Assembly (NCBI GenBank): GCA_016871855.1
Contig: VHBQ01000003.1
Span: 28,484 to 92,483 of the forward strand
Source: Gemmatimonadota bacterium
GTDB lineage: Bacteria > Gemmatimonadota > Gemmatimonadetes > Gemmatimonadales > Gemmatimonadaceae
Direction of reading: 5' to 3'
DNA: 64,000 nucleotides
Part shown: piece by piece, positions 47,491-56,964 of the stretch
Layout: every line of letters starts with the position of its first letter
How positions within the stretch are numbered: position 1 is the stretch's first letter
Program-made: the position numbers and the translations under genes
The notes under the pieces: generated by a model
What the model saw: only the letters and a program-made list of their open reading frames with translations
Databases searched by the model: none
What the model was told of the DNA's origin: nothing

Positions 47491-48761
47491 GACTTCTTCT
47501 CCCCGGGCTTCTGCTCCGACTGCTTGGCTTCGCGCACGATGGTGCCGTCCTTGAGTTCGCGGATGGCCTGGTAAGTGCCCCCCACGATGCGCTCCCCGTC
47601 CTTCACGCCGGAGAGGACCTCGAAGTACTTCTCGCCGGCGATCCCTACCTTAACGGGCCGGAAGGTCACTTTGTTGGTCCCGTCCACCACGAAGACTCCT
47701 TCCACGTCCTTCTTGCCAACCTGCTTCACCGGCGCCTTGGCGTTCGGGACGGAGTCGGTGCTCTTGAGCTCCTCGTTCTCCCGGACCGTCAGCGCGATGA
47801 TCGGGATCGCCATCACCTGCGTGCGGGTGTCGGTGATGACCTTCGCGGTCGCCGAGAAGTCCTGGCGGGTGTCGGTGGGCGGATTGATGAGGCGGATCTT
47901 CACCTCGTAGTCGATGGCCTGATCGCCGGTCGCGGTCGTCGCGCCGCGCACGGAGCTCTGCGAGATCTCGGCCACCCGCCCGATGAAGGTCGTGTCCGGG
48001 AACGCGTCGATCTGCACCACGGCCGAGTCCCCCAGCGAGATGCGCGACACGTCGGTCTCGTCCACCTTCACCTTGGTCTCCAGCACGCTCATGTCGGCGA
48101 TGGTCATCAGCGTCGCCGCGTCCTTGTTGAACGTCCCCTGCACGGCCGTTTCGCCGTTCTCGACGTTGAGCCGCGTGACGCGCCCCGACATCGGGGCATA
48201 GATGTTCGTGCGCGAGAGCTGCCACCGCGCGTCCTTGAGCGAGGCCTCGGCCTGCTTCACCGATTCCTGCGCGGCCTCGAAGAGGGCCTGATTGACTTCG
48301 ACGGTGGTGCGCAGCTGCTCCAGCTGTTCGTCGGAGATGAGCGTCGGGTTGGTCTTCTTGATCTCCGCGGAGCGCTCGTACGTCCGGGTGTTCTGGGTCA
48401 GGTTGGCCCGCGCCTGCGCGAGCCCCGCGCGCGCGTTGGCCAGCGCCGCCTCAGCGCGCTGCACCTGGCTCTCGAACTGCTGCGGGTCGATCTGCAGCAG
48501 CAGCTGCCCCTTGGTCACCATATCGCCCATCTTGACGTTCAGGGCGACGATCTTGCCGGTGATGTCGGCGGACAGGTCCACCTTGGTGCGCGGCGTAACC
48601 TGCCCGCTGGCCGTGACCGAGGCCACGAGATCGCGCTTCTGCACGGCCTCGATGCGGACTTCGGTGCCCTTCTTCTTGGCCTTCTGCATCTGCAGGAAGC
48701 CGAGGCCGCCTACGGCGACGACGCCGACGCCGATGAGAATCCACTTGGTACGCTTGGTCAT
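47487..48761 (-). CDS. Periplasmic adaptor subunit (HlyD/MacA-like)
   Basis: [80 protein letters not shown]...[18 protein letters not shown]. Confidence 0.95.
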   Translation of the reverse strand: MTKRTKWILIGVGVVAVGGLGFLQMQKAKKKGTEVRIEAVQKRDLVASVTASGQVTPRTKVDLSADITGKIVALNVKMGDMVTKGQLLLQIDPQQFESQVQRAEAALANARAGLAQARANLTQNTRTYERSAEIKKTNPTLISDEQLEQLRTTVEVNQALFEAAQESVKQAEASLKDARWQLSRTNIYAPMSGRVTRLNVENGETAVQGTFNKDAATLMTIADMSVLETKVKVDETDVSRISLGDSAVVQIDAFPDTTFIGRVAEISQSSVRGATTATGDQAIDYEVKIRLINPPTDTRQDFSATAKVITDTRTQVMAIPIIALTVRENEELKSTDSVPNAKAPVKQVGKKDVEGVFVVDGTNKVTFRPVKVGIAGEKYFEVLSGVKDGERIVGGTYQAIRELKDGTIVREAKQSEQKPGEKKS

Positions 48762-48773
48762 GGTCTGTCTCTC

Positions 48774-50240
48774 TTAGCGGAGGGGACGGCCCACCGCGTT
48801 CTCGAGCGCGGCCCAGGCACGGTGATAGTCGTAGATGGCGGCGATCCGGTCGGTGGAGGCGCGCTCGTAGTCATTGCGGGCCTGCACCAGCTCGACGAAC
48901 GAGCTGACACCCACGCGGTAGCGCGCCTGCGCCAGCGTGAGGGCTTCCTGCGCGGCCGCCGCGTTCTGCTCCTGCAGGCCGACCGTGCGATAGGCCGCCT
49001 GCAGCGAAGTCCAGGTGGCCGTCACGTCGGCGGCGAGCTGGAGCTCCTGCCGCCGCACGTCGTAGCGCGCGTTGTCACGCGCGATCTGCGCTTCCTGCAG
49101 TCGCTGCTCGCGCCCGAACTTGTCGAACAGCGGGAGCGAGACGGTCAGCGCCAAGTTGTACGGGCTCGATGTGAAGTCGAACGGGAACGTCTTGTTGGCG
49201 TCGCGCACTGCCTGCGCCGCCGCCGGGGTCCAGGTCATCGCGTTGCACTTGGCGCCGATCGAGCTCAGCCCGGCGCCACGCCGAAGGGAATCGGTGGTGA
49301 AGCAGCTCGCCTGGCTCGACAGCATCTGGCCCTGCGCCTGCGCCACCAGGAAGTCGGCGTTCTTGTACTGCGTGGTGTAGCCGCCGAGCTGCGCGCCCAG
49401 CGACACCGTCGGCGTGTACGCGCCCCGCGCCGACTGCACGAGGTGCGCGGCCGCCGTCTGGCGCGACTGGAAGCCCTGCAGCGTGGGGTTGCTCTTGCGC
49501 GCGATGTCGAGCAGCTGGTTCAGCTCAAACGACGGCGACGTGACGGTGGTCAGCGGCACGAGTTCAACCGGGCCGGGGCGCGCCACGCCCAACTGCTGGA
49601 ACAGCTTGAGCTGGTCCACCTCGGCGGTGTTGCGCGCGCGGAGCGCGATCACCTGCTGCTGGCCGATGGCCACTTCGGCGCGCTTCACGTCGAGTGAGGT
49701 GCCCGACCCGACCTCCACCCGCGCCTTGGCGAGATCGAGATCCAGCCGCACCTTGGTCAGGAGCGAGTCCTGCAGCGCCGCGTTGGCCTGGCTCTGCAGC
49801 GCGGAGAGGAACTGCGTCACGACCCCGGCGCGGAGCCCGACTTCGGCGGCGGCGACATCGGCCTCTGCCGCGTCCACGTTGGCGCGGGCGCGCCGCAGCT
49901 CCGTGACGGTGGAGGCCGACATCCGCGCGTTGAAGTTGAGTCCCCAGTTGCTCGAGATGATGTCCGAGGTCGCACCGAAGGCCACGCCGCCGAAGAACTC
50001 CTGCTTGCCCTGGCGATAGCCCGTCCCGAAGGACGCGTCAGCCCCCGGCATGAAGGCACCGTACGCCGAGCGGAGTGCCAGCGTCGCGCGCGTTCGGCCG
50101 CTCAGCTGCTGCTGGTAGACCGGGTTGTTCTTCTTGGCGATGCCGATGGCGTCGTCGAGGGTCAGCGTCGCGGGCGCCGCCTGCGCGGCGGCCGAGGCGG
50201 CGACTCCGGAGACGACCAGGGCGGTCAGTAGATTTCGCAT
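48774..50240 (-). CDS. TolC family outer-membrane efflux protein
   Basis: Signal peptide; TLTLDDAIGIAKKNNPVYQQQ...LALTVSLPLFDKFGREQRLQEAQIARDNARYDVRRQELQLAADVTATWTSLQAAYRTVGLQEQNAAAAQEALTLAQARYRVGVSSFVELVQARNDYERA. Confidence 0.95.
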   Translation of the reverse strand: MRNLLTALVVSGVAASAAAQAAPATLTLDDAIGIAKKNNPVYQQQLSGRTRATLALRSAYGAFMPGADASFGTGYRQGKQEFFGGVAFGATSDIISSNWGLNFNARMSASTVTELRRARANVDAAEADVAAAEVGLRAGVVTQFLSALQSQANAALQDSLLTKVRLDLDLAKARVEVGSGTSLDVKRAEVAIGQQQVIALRARNTAEVDQLKLFQQLGVARPGPVELVPLTTVTSPSFELNQLLDIARKSNPTLQGFQSRQTAAAHLVQSARGAYTPTVSLGAQLGGYTTQYKNADFLVAQAQGQMLSSQASCFTTDSLRRGAGLSSIGAKCNAMTWTPAAAQAVRDANKTFPFDFTSSPYNLALTVSLPLFDKFGREQRLQEAQIARDNARYDVRRQELQLAADVTATWTSLQAAYRTVGLQEQNAAAAQEALTLAQARYRVGVSSFVELVQARNDYERASTDRIAAIYDYHRAWAALENAVGRPLR

Positions 50241-50373
50241 GTCCGAGGCATCCAATCGTTAGGTCCGAGGCTTCGTACGGCGCCCCGGGCAGTAAGTTTC
50301 AATCCGACACGAGTGATCATCGGCCCGCTTAGGCGCCTGCGGTGTGGCAGCCGGCACGGCGGCCCGTCGAGGC

Positions 50374-51069
50374 CTACCGCGCGACCGTCCGCGGCGCCTC
50401 ATCCCGGACCGCGACGAGGGCGTCCGATACCATCGCGACCTTCAGAACCCGTCCCTCGCGATCCACCCAGACTTGCCGCTCCGTCCCACTCGCATCCTCG
50501 CGGACGGCATACCGGCGCGCTTCGATTGCCACCAGGGCGATCGAGACGCGATCCTCGCCCAGGTCCTCCACGGTAAGGCCCACCACCAGCCCGCGGCTTG
50601 GCACCACCGCCATCACCCGACCTGGGCCTCGGGCGACCACGAACTGGAGAGGGTGCAGCACGCCGTCATCGACGATCAACGCGTCCGGTGGGAGCATCAG
50701 TTCCCGTGCCGACTCGCCGACCTGCCGGCGGGCCCGCGCGCTGTAGCGACGGCCGGTGATCTCCGCGCGGTAGCTCTCGCCGGCCCGGCCATCGTCCGTG
50801 AAGCTGGACTGGAACCGCACGGGCCGGCCGAGCGAATCCGCGTTGAGATCCACGGTGGTCCGGCGCGCGCCAGCGACGACCACGCCGCGCGTCAGCGTCT
50901 CGTAGGCGCCCGGCGTCGTCGGCACGTGGCGAATGGAGAAGTCCTCACGGCCGACCCGGGTGCCCGCGCGGGTGATCGTGAAGCTTCCCTCGTCGACGAC
51001 GGTGACCTGCGCGGGTACCGCGGGGGCCCAGAGGACGAGAAGGGAGAGCGAAAGGAGGGTGTGGCGCAT
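50374..51069 (-). CDS. Secreted hypothetical protein
   Basis: Signal peptide MRHTLLSLSLLVLWAPAVPAQ; VVDEGSFTITRAGTRVGREDFSIR...GRPVRFQSSFTDDGRAGESYRAEITGRR. Confidence 0.7.
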   Translation of the reverse strand: MRHTLLSLSLLVLWAPAVPAQVTVVDEGSFTITRAGTRVGREDFSIRHVPTTPGAYETLTRGVVVAGARRTTVDLNADSLGRPVRFQSSFTDDGRAGESYRAEITGRRYSARARRQVGESARELMLPPDALIVDDGVLHPLQFVVARGPGRVMAVVPSRGLVVGLTVEDLGEDRVSIALVAIEARRYAVREDASGTERQVWVDREGRVLKVAMVSDALVAVRDEAPRTVAR

Positions 51070-51168
51070 GAGAGACCATTAATGATAGGCCCTCAGCGCA
51101 TACCCTGCACGTCCCGCGGTGTGCCGCGTCGTCGCCACAGCGCCCGCTGTGGGGTATTTTCTCCGCGA

Positions 51169-54100
51169 GTGACAATCCTCGACCCGTCGCCGCCCACGGT
51201 TCGCCGAACCGGGCCCGTCCTGCCCCCGTCGGCGTGGATGCCGTCGGCGGCCGCCATTGTCCTGACGGCGGCCGCGTGGATTCGCACGCAGCAGCCGCTC
51301 TGGCTCTGGCTGTGTGCGTTCGCTTCGCTCGTGGCCATCGCCGCGCTGGGACGTCGCCGCCGCACGGGGCGCGAGACGGTCTTCCTGGCCCTCGCCGTCC
51401 TCTTCATCGCCGACGGCACCTGGACGCGCGCGGAGCGGGTGCGGCGCGAATCGGACTGGCCCACGTGGAGCCGGCAGGCGGCGGCGCGCGGCACGGAGGC
51501 GTTCGCCCGCCGCATCGAGACGACGGCGGCCGACCTGCTGGACGCGGTGCAGCGCGCGGCGTCCGACGGTGTCTCGGGGGCGGAGGCGTGGGATGCGATG
51601 GAACGCGTGGTGCGGTCGCATCCCGAACGGGCGATCCTGCGGAGTCGCGCCGGACAGCCGGAGGTGTGGGCGGGCCGACTGCACGTCCCCGTGGACTCGC
51701 TTCCGGCCACGCACGGCGTGATGGCCACGCCCTTCTATCTGGCGCTCTACGTTGCCGCGACGCGAGGGGAGGTGACGGTCGCGGCCACCGCGGTGCTGCA
51801 CGCCGAGCCTCCGGCGGATGAACTGGTGCCGGCGCTCGACGCACGCGCGTCGCGTCCGGCCGGGATCGCCGGCTTTTCGTTCGCACCGGCCGACGCGCCC
51901 GGTGATTCCCTGCGGCGCGTCGTCGTGAACGGCGATGCGGTCCTCGCGGTGCGAGCGGTCGTCGCCCCGCCTGAGGTGGTGGCGCTGGAGGCGCTGGAGC
52001 GGTCGCGCTGGCGCGGTGGCGTGGCGCTCGCCGCGCTGGCGCTGCTCTTCATTGCGACGGCGTGGCGTCGTGAGCATCACCTGCGCACGCGGCTGGTCGC
52101 GCTGCTCACAGTGACCGCGTCCGTGGCGGTGCTGCCGCTCGGGTCGTTCTCGAACCTCTCGCGCTGGTTTGACGCGGGCCTCTACTTCACACCGACGCTG
52201 GGCCCGCTGAGTGCCAACGTCGCGGCACTGATCACGGTCAGCGCGCTCACGCTAATGGCGCTCTTCGCCGTGCTGCGCCACCGCCCGGGGAGCCAGGCCC
52301 GGTGGGTGTGGGGCGCCGTCCTCGTGGTCGTCGCGTCCGTCACGCCGTTCCTGCTTCGCGACCTGGCGCGCGGCATCCGACTGCCGCTTGACGGCACGCC
52401 GGCATCGCTGTGGCTGGCGTGGGAGGTTTCGATCTTCCTCGCGGCGTTTGCCGTGCTGCTGCTGGGAGTGACCGCGGGGCAGGCGGTGGTGGGCGCGCGG
52501 CGGGGCCTGCCCGGCTGGCCGGCGCCGTTGCTGGCCGGGCTCTCCGCGCTCATGGCGCCGATGCTGCTCGAGGCGCCGGGGCGGCTCCCCGGGTGGTATC
52601 CGGTGCTCTGGATCGCCGCCATCGCGGCGCTCGCGACGGCGCGCCGCGCCCGGCGCGCGCTGCTGCGCACCGCGTTCGTGGCGGCCTGTGGCGCCGTGAC
52701 CCTCGTCTGGTCGGCGTCGGTTCGGCAGCGCGTCCAACTCGCGCAGGCTGACGTGGTCGGGCTGGGCGCCGTGGATCCGGATGCCGCGTCGCTTCTCCAG
52801 CGGTTGGCGTCAGAGCTCGCGCTCGCGGCCGCGCCGACGAACCGCACGGCGCTGCTCGGCCGCTATGCAGCGAGTGAACTGGGGGCCGCCGGGTTCCCGG
52901 CGGAACTGACCGCGTGGGACTCGCTGGGACGGCCCGTGGCCGACCTGCGCGTCGCGATGGCGCCGGGAACGACCGAGGGACTCGCCGATTTCGCCGCCGA
53001 GGCGCGCCGGCTGGCTCGGCCCGTGCTGCGCGAGACCATCCCGGCTCCGCTCGCCCAACTGGTGCTGGCGGTGCCGCATCGCGGCGGCGATGTCACCACG
53101 GTCGTGGTCTCGCCGCGCACGAGACTGGTTCCAGCGGATCCGTTCATCGCGCTCGTGGGTCTCGGCCAGTCGCCCAACGCCGAGCCGCCGTACAGCCTGC
53201 AAGTGGGCGACGCGCGTGAGGTCTCGGCGCGTGCGGCGCGCTGGTCACGTCGCGCGAATGAGTTGCATGGCGACTGGGTGGTCCCCGTGGGCGACGCCGG
53301 GGCCGCGCGTGTGCACGCCCGCGTGGACTTGCGCGGACTCGAGGCGCTGGTACCGCGTGGCGCGCTGCTCGTGATGCTGAATGTGCTGCTCGTCTCGCTG
53401 CTGTGGGGCCTGCTCTTCGCCGCCGAGGGCACCGGCGTTCGCTGGCTGCGGGTGCAGGTGCGCGGCTGGCCGCGCAGCTACCGGTTGCGACTCTCGCTGG
53501 CCCTGTTTGCGTTCTTCGTGCTTCCTGCGGGAGGATTTGCGGCGTGGAGCTACCGCCGCCTGCAGGCGGATGATCGGCAGAGTCGCGACCTCCTCGTGCG
53601 CGAGACCCTGCGCGGCGTAGCGACCTCGTCCGACAGCGTGCAGTTGAGCGAGGCGGCCGCGCGCTTCGACACGCCGCTGCTGCTCTTCGCGGACGGGCTC
53701 CTCATCGGGACCAGCGATCCGCTGATCGATGCGCTCGCGCCTGTGGGCCGGCTCCTTCCCCCGGCTGTGGTGCGCGCGCTCGGCGACAACGATGAACTGC
53801 TCGCCGGAATGGACGAACGCGTCGGGCGCGGCCGTGTGCGGTTCGGCTACCTGACCATCGAGCCAGGTGGCGCGCGGCTCGTGCTCTCGGCGCCGGCGCG
53901 GAGCGACGAGCGGGCGCTCGACCGCCGCCGTCGCGACGTCGCCGTGCTGGTGCTGGTCGTCACGGCGCTGGGCGCGCTCGCCGCGTTCTGGCTCAGCGGC
54001 ATCGCCGCGCGCACGTTTGCGCGCCCCATCGACACCCTGCGGCGCGGTGCGCTTGCCGTGGCGGGGGGCGCGCGCGAACCGTTGCCTGGCGGTCAGCCGC

Positions 54101-55179
54101 CGGTGGAGTTCGAACCGGTCTTCGATGCCTTCCGCCGGATGGCCGCCGACTTGGGGGCGAGCCGTGATGCGCTGGAAGCGGCCGAGCGTCGGCTCGCGGC
54201 GGTGCTGCGCGATGTGGCGAGTGGCGTGGTGGCCGTTGATGCGGAGGGACGCATCACGCTCATCAACCCGCGGGCGGTGGCGCTGCTCCCCGACGGCTCG
54301 CTTCCCGGCGCCACGGCGGATGCGGTGCTCGACGCCCCGCTCGTCGAGCGGCTGCAGCGGTTCCTTGCCGGCGCGGCGGACCAGGAGGAGTTCGACATCG
54401 AGCGCCCAGGCGGCGTGCAACTGCACGTGCGGCTGACGCGGCTCGTGCGCGGCGCGCGCGGCGCCGTGATCACGCTCGATGACCTGAGCGAACTCGCGCG
54501 CGCTCAGCGCGTGCTGGCCTGGGGCGAGATGGCGCGGCAGGTGGCCCACGAGATCAAGAACCCGCTCACACCGATGCGCCTCGGCATGCAGCATCTCAGT
54601 CGTGCCCGGCGTGATCCGCGCGTGGATTTCGATGACGTGCTCGACGAAAACGTCGCGCGCATGCTTGCCGAGATCGACCGGCTGGATGAGATCGCCCGCG
54701 CCTTCAGCCGCTACGGCATGATCCCCGCCGAGCAGGCGCCGCCCGAGCCGGTGGATGTCGCGGCCGTGGTCGCCGACGTGGTGCGGCTGGAGCAGATCGG
54801 CGCCGGTGACGTCGAGTGGCAGCTCAGCGGCGGCGGCTCCGCGCTGATGGCGATGGCGCGCGAGACTGAACTGCGCGAGGTGCTGCTCAACATCCTCGAG
54901 AACGCGCGGCACTCCGGCGCGCGGCAGGTGCGCATTGCGCTCGGCAAGGGCGAGGGGGCGGTGCGCGTGGTGGTGCATGACGACGGGCACGGCATTCCGC
55001 CCAGCGTGCTGCCGAAGATCTTCGAGCCGCACTTCTCGACGCGCACCAGCGGCAGCGGACTCGGGCTCGCCATCAGCCGTCGCTTGATCGAGGGGTGGGG
55101 CGGCACCATCGAGGTCGCCAGCATCCCGAATCAGGGGACGACCGTCACCGTTCGTCTGGTCGGCCGCGGCGCCGCCTGA
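51169..55179 (+). CDS. Very large NtrY-like sensor histidine kinase (~1336 aa, GTG start)
   Basis: Multiple TM segments; HAMP-like RTFARPIDTLRRGALAVAGG; MARQVAHEIKNPLTPMRLGMQHL H-box; LLNILENARHSG N-box; VVHDDGHGIPPSVLPKIFEPHFSTRTSGSGLGLAISRRL. Confidence 0.9.
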   Translation: MTILDPSPPTVRRTGPVLPPSAWMPSAAAIVLTAAAWIRTQQPLWLWLCAFASLVAIAALGRRRRTGRETVFLALAVLFIADGTWTRAERVRRESDWPTWSRQAAARGTEAFARRIETTAADLLDAVQRAASDGVSGAEAWDAMERVVRSHPERAILRSRAGQPEVWAGRLHVPVDSLPATHGVMATPFYLALYVAATRGEVTVAATAVLHAEPPADELVPALDARASRPAGIAGFSFAPADAPGDSLRRVVVNGDAVLAVRAVVAPPEVVALEALERSRWRGGVALAALALLFIATAWRREHHLRTRLVALLTVTASVAVLPLGSFSNLSRWFDAGLYFTPTLGPLSANVAALITVSALTLMALFAVLRHRPGSQARWVWGAVLVVVASVTPFLLRDLARGIRLPLDGTPASLWLAWEVSIFLAAFAVLLLGVTAGQAVVGARRGLPGWPAPLLAGLSALMAPMLLEAPGRLPGWYPVLWIAAIAALATARRARRALLRTAFVAACGAVTLVWSASVRQRVQLAQADVVGLGAVDPDAASLLQRLASELALAAAPTNRTALLGRYAASELGAAGFPAELTAWDSLGRPVADLRVAMAPGTTEGLADFAAEARRLARPVLRETIPAPLAQLVLAVPHRGGDVTTVVVSPRTRLVPADPFIALVGLGQSPNAEPPYSLQVGDAREVSARAARWSRRANELHGDWVVPVGDAGAARVHARVDLRGLEALVPRGALLVMLNVLLVSLLWGLLFAAEGTGVRWLRVQVRGWPRSYRLRLSLALFAFFVLPAGGFAAWSYRRLQADDRQSRDLLVRETLRGVATSSDSVQLSEAAARFDTPLLLFADGLLIGTSDPLIDALAPVGRLLPPAVVRALGDNDELLAGMDERVGRGRVRFGYLTIEPGGARLVLSAPARSDERALDRRRRDVAVLVLVVTALGALAAFWLSGIAARTFARPIDTLRRGALAVAGGAREPLPGGQPPVEFEPVFDAFRRMAADLGASRDALEAAERRLAAVLRDVASGVVAVDAEGRITLINPRAVALLPDGSLPGATADAVLDAPLVERLQRFLAGAADQEEFDIERPGGVQLHVRLTRLVRGARGAVITLDDLSELARAQRVLAWGEMARQVAHEIKNPLTPMRLGMQHLSRARRDPRVDFDDVLDENVARMLAEIDRLDEIARAFSRYGMIPAEQAPPEPVDVAAVVADVVRLEQIGAGDVEWQLSGGGSALMAMARETELREVLLNILENARHSGARQVRIALGKGEGAVRVVVHDDGHGIPPSVLPKIFEPHFSTRTSGSGLGLAISRRLIEGWGGTIEVASIPNQGTTVTVRLVGRGAA

Positions 55180-55196
55180 CAGATTTACAGATTCCC

Positions 55197-56957
55197 ATGA
55201 GCCCCGCCGTTCCCATCGCGCCGCATACACGCTCCACCGGCATCCCGCCGCACCTCGACCGGTGGGAGCTTCCTCCCGGCTGGCGGTGGGGCGAGGAGGG
55301 CGTCTATACCGCGCACCGGCACGCCATGCAGTTGGTGGACGCGTTCGGGCGCGCGCTCGCTCTGGTGACGGCGCCGGATCCGGCGCACGAGAAGTGGCTG
55401 TTCGCGGAGGCGCGGCAACTCGCGCATCGCAACCACCCAAACATCCCGACCACGTACCACTTCTGGCGGCGGTACCGCGAGAGCCCGCGCGGGCCGGGAT
55501 ACCTGCGGCGCTGGGTGGCGGGCGAAACGGTTGGCGCGCGCCTGCGCCGCATCGGCACCGAGACGGTGCCGTACATGCTGCGCGTCCTGCGCGCCACGGG
55601 CTCGGCGCTCGCCTATCTGCACGACGCCGGCGCTACGCACGGTGCCGTTTCGCCTGACAACATCTACACCACGCCGGCCGGTCGGCTGTATCTGCTCGGC
55701 TGGCAATGGGCCGTTCCCGCGCAAGACGTTCCGGCCGGGCTGCGCCCGGATCCGGCCTTCGTGCCGCTCCCCAATGAACTCCTGACGGGCGCGTGGCGAC
55801 CGACGCCGGCAAGCGATCAGTGGCAGCTGGGGGCGGTCTGCTTCGCCATTCTCACGGGCGAGTTGCCCCCGCGTGATGAGGTGCCGCCGGTTCGCGTTGT
55901 GCGGCCGGAAGTGCCGGCCAGCGTCGCCGAGTTGGTGGATCGCGCCCTTGCCCCGTCGCCGGACGATCGGTTTTTCAATCTGTCCGGCCTGCTGCGCCAG
56001 ATCGAGCGCATCTCCGGCACCGGCACGCCGCTGCTCGTCGGCGTTGACCAGAGCTCAGGCGAATACCGGGCCGTCTCGGAGGAGGACCGCCTGCGCTGGG
56101 CGACGGGCGACGACTACGAAGTGCTCGCGTCGCTCGGCACGGGGCAGTTCGGTTCGGTCTGGCGCGTGCGCGACCTCTCGCTCGAGCGCGAGGTGGCGCT
56201 GAAGATGCTCCACCCGAACATCGCGCGGAACGAGGACGCCGTGGCGCGCTTCCGCCGCGAGGCGCGGCTCGCGGCGCAGCTCAATCATCCGGCAATCGTC
56301 CCGATCTACGCGTGGGACGCCAAGGGCGACGTCTCCTGGTACACGATGGAAGTGCAGGAGGAGGGTTCCGTCGCCGACCTCGTCGCGCGCAACGGCCCGC
56401 GCAGCATCGCCGAGATCGCGCCGCAGGTGGACGCGGTGCTCGACGGGCTTGGGCAGGCGCACACGAACGGGATCATTCACCGCGACATCAAGCCCGAGAA
56501 CATCCTCATCGACCGCTATCGCCGGTGGCGGCTGTCGGACTTCGGCATCGCGAACGCGCTGGGCGACGACCGTGTGGGCGCCTCGGGCACGCCCGCCTTT
56601 GCCGCGCCCGAGCAACTGCTCGGCGAAGCGCAGGGCGTGGCGGCCGATCTCTTCGCGGTGGCCGGGATCGTCGTCTTCGCGCTGACCGGGAAGCTGCCGT
56701 TCGGCGGCGGCGACGCGCGCGCGATTCTCGCGCAGCAGCTCGCCGGCAACGTGGACCTCGAGCAGTTCCCGCCAGAGCTGGCCGACTGGCTGCGCACGGC
56801 GCTGTCGGCCGATCCGGAACAGCGATTCCGCGACGCGGCGTCGATGCAGCGCGAATGGCGCGCGCTCACGCGCGAGCTCGCCCGCCAGGAACGGCATGCG
56901 ACGCGCTGGACGCGCTGGTGGAACGCGACGCGGCGCTTTTTCCTGAAGCCGCGATAG
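55197..56957 (+). CDS. Pseudokinase plus Ser/Thr protein kinase tandem protein
   Basis: N-terminal kinase-like lobe with HGAVSPDN and LLGW in place of HRD/DFG; C-terminal canonical kinase LGTGQFGSVWRVRDLSLEREVALKML...HRDIKPENILID...DFGIANALG. Confidence 0.9.
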   Translation: MSPAVPIAPHTRSTGIPPHLDRWELPPGWRWGEEGVYTAHRHAMQLVDAFGRALALVTAPDPAHEKWLFAEARQLAHRNHPNIPTTYHFWRRYRESPRGPGYLRRWVAGETVGARLRRIGTETVPYMLRVLRATGSALAYLHDAGATHGAVSPDNIYTTPAGRLYLLGWQWAVPAQDVPAGLRPDPAFVPLPNELLTGAWRPTPASDQWQLGAVCFAILTGELPPRDEVPPVRVVRPEVPASVAELVDRALAPSPDDRFFNLSGLLRQIERISGTGTPLLVGVDQSSGEYRAVSEEDRLRWATGDDYEVLASLGTGQFGSVWRVRDLSLEREVALKMLHPNIARNEDAVARFRREARLAAQLNHPAIVPIYAWDAKGDVSWYTMEVQEEGSVADLVARNGPRSIAEIAPQVDAVLDGLGQAHTNGIIHRDIKPENILIDRYRRWRLSDFGIANALGDDRVGASGTPAFAAPEQLLGEAQGVAADLFAVAGIVVFALTGKLPFGGGDARAILAQQLAGNVDLEQFPPELADWLRTALSADPEQRFRDAASMQREWRALTRELARQERHATRWTRWWNATRRFFLKPR

Positions 56958-56964
56958 CGCGCCG

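Noticed and set aside
50344-51168. N-terminal extension of the histidine kinase ORF (start at 50344)
   Set aside because: This part lies antisense to a signal-peptide-bearing minus-strand gene (50374..51069) and is not protein-like; a GTG start at 51169 is preferred
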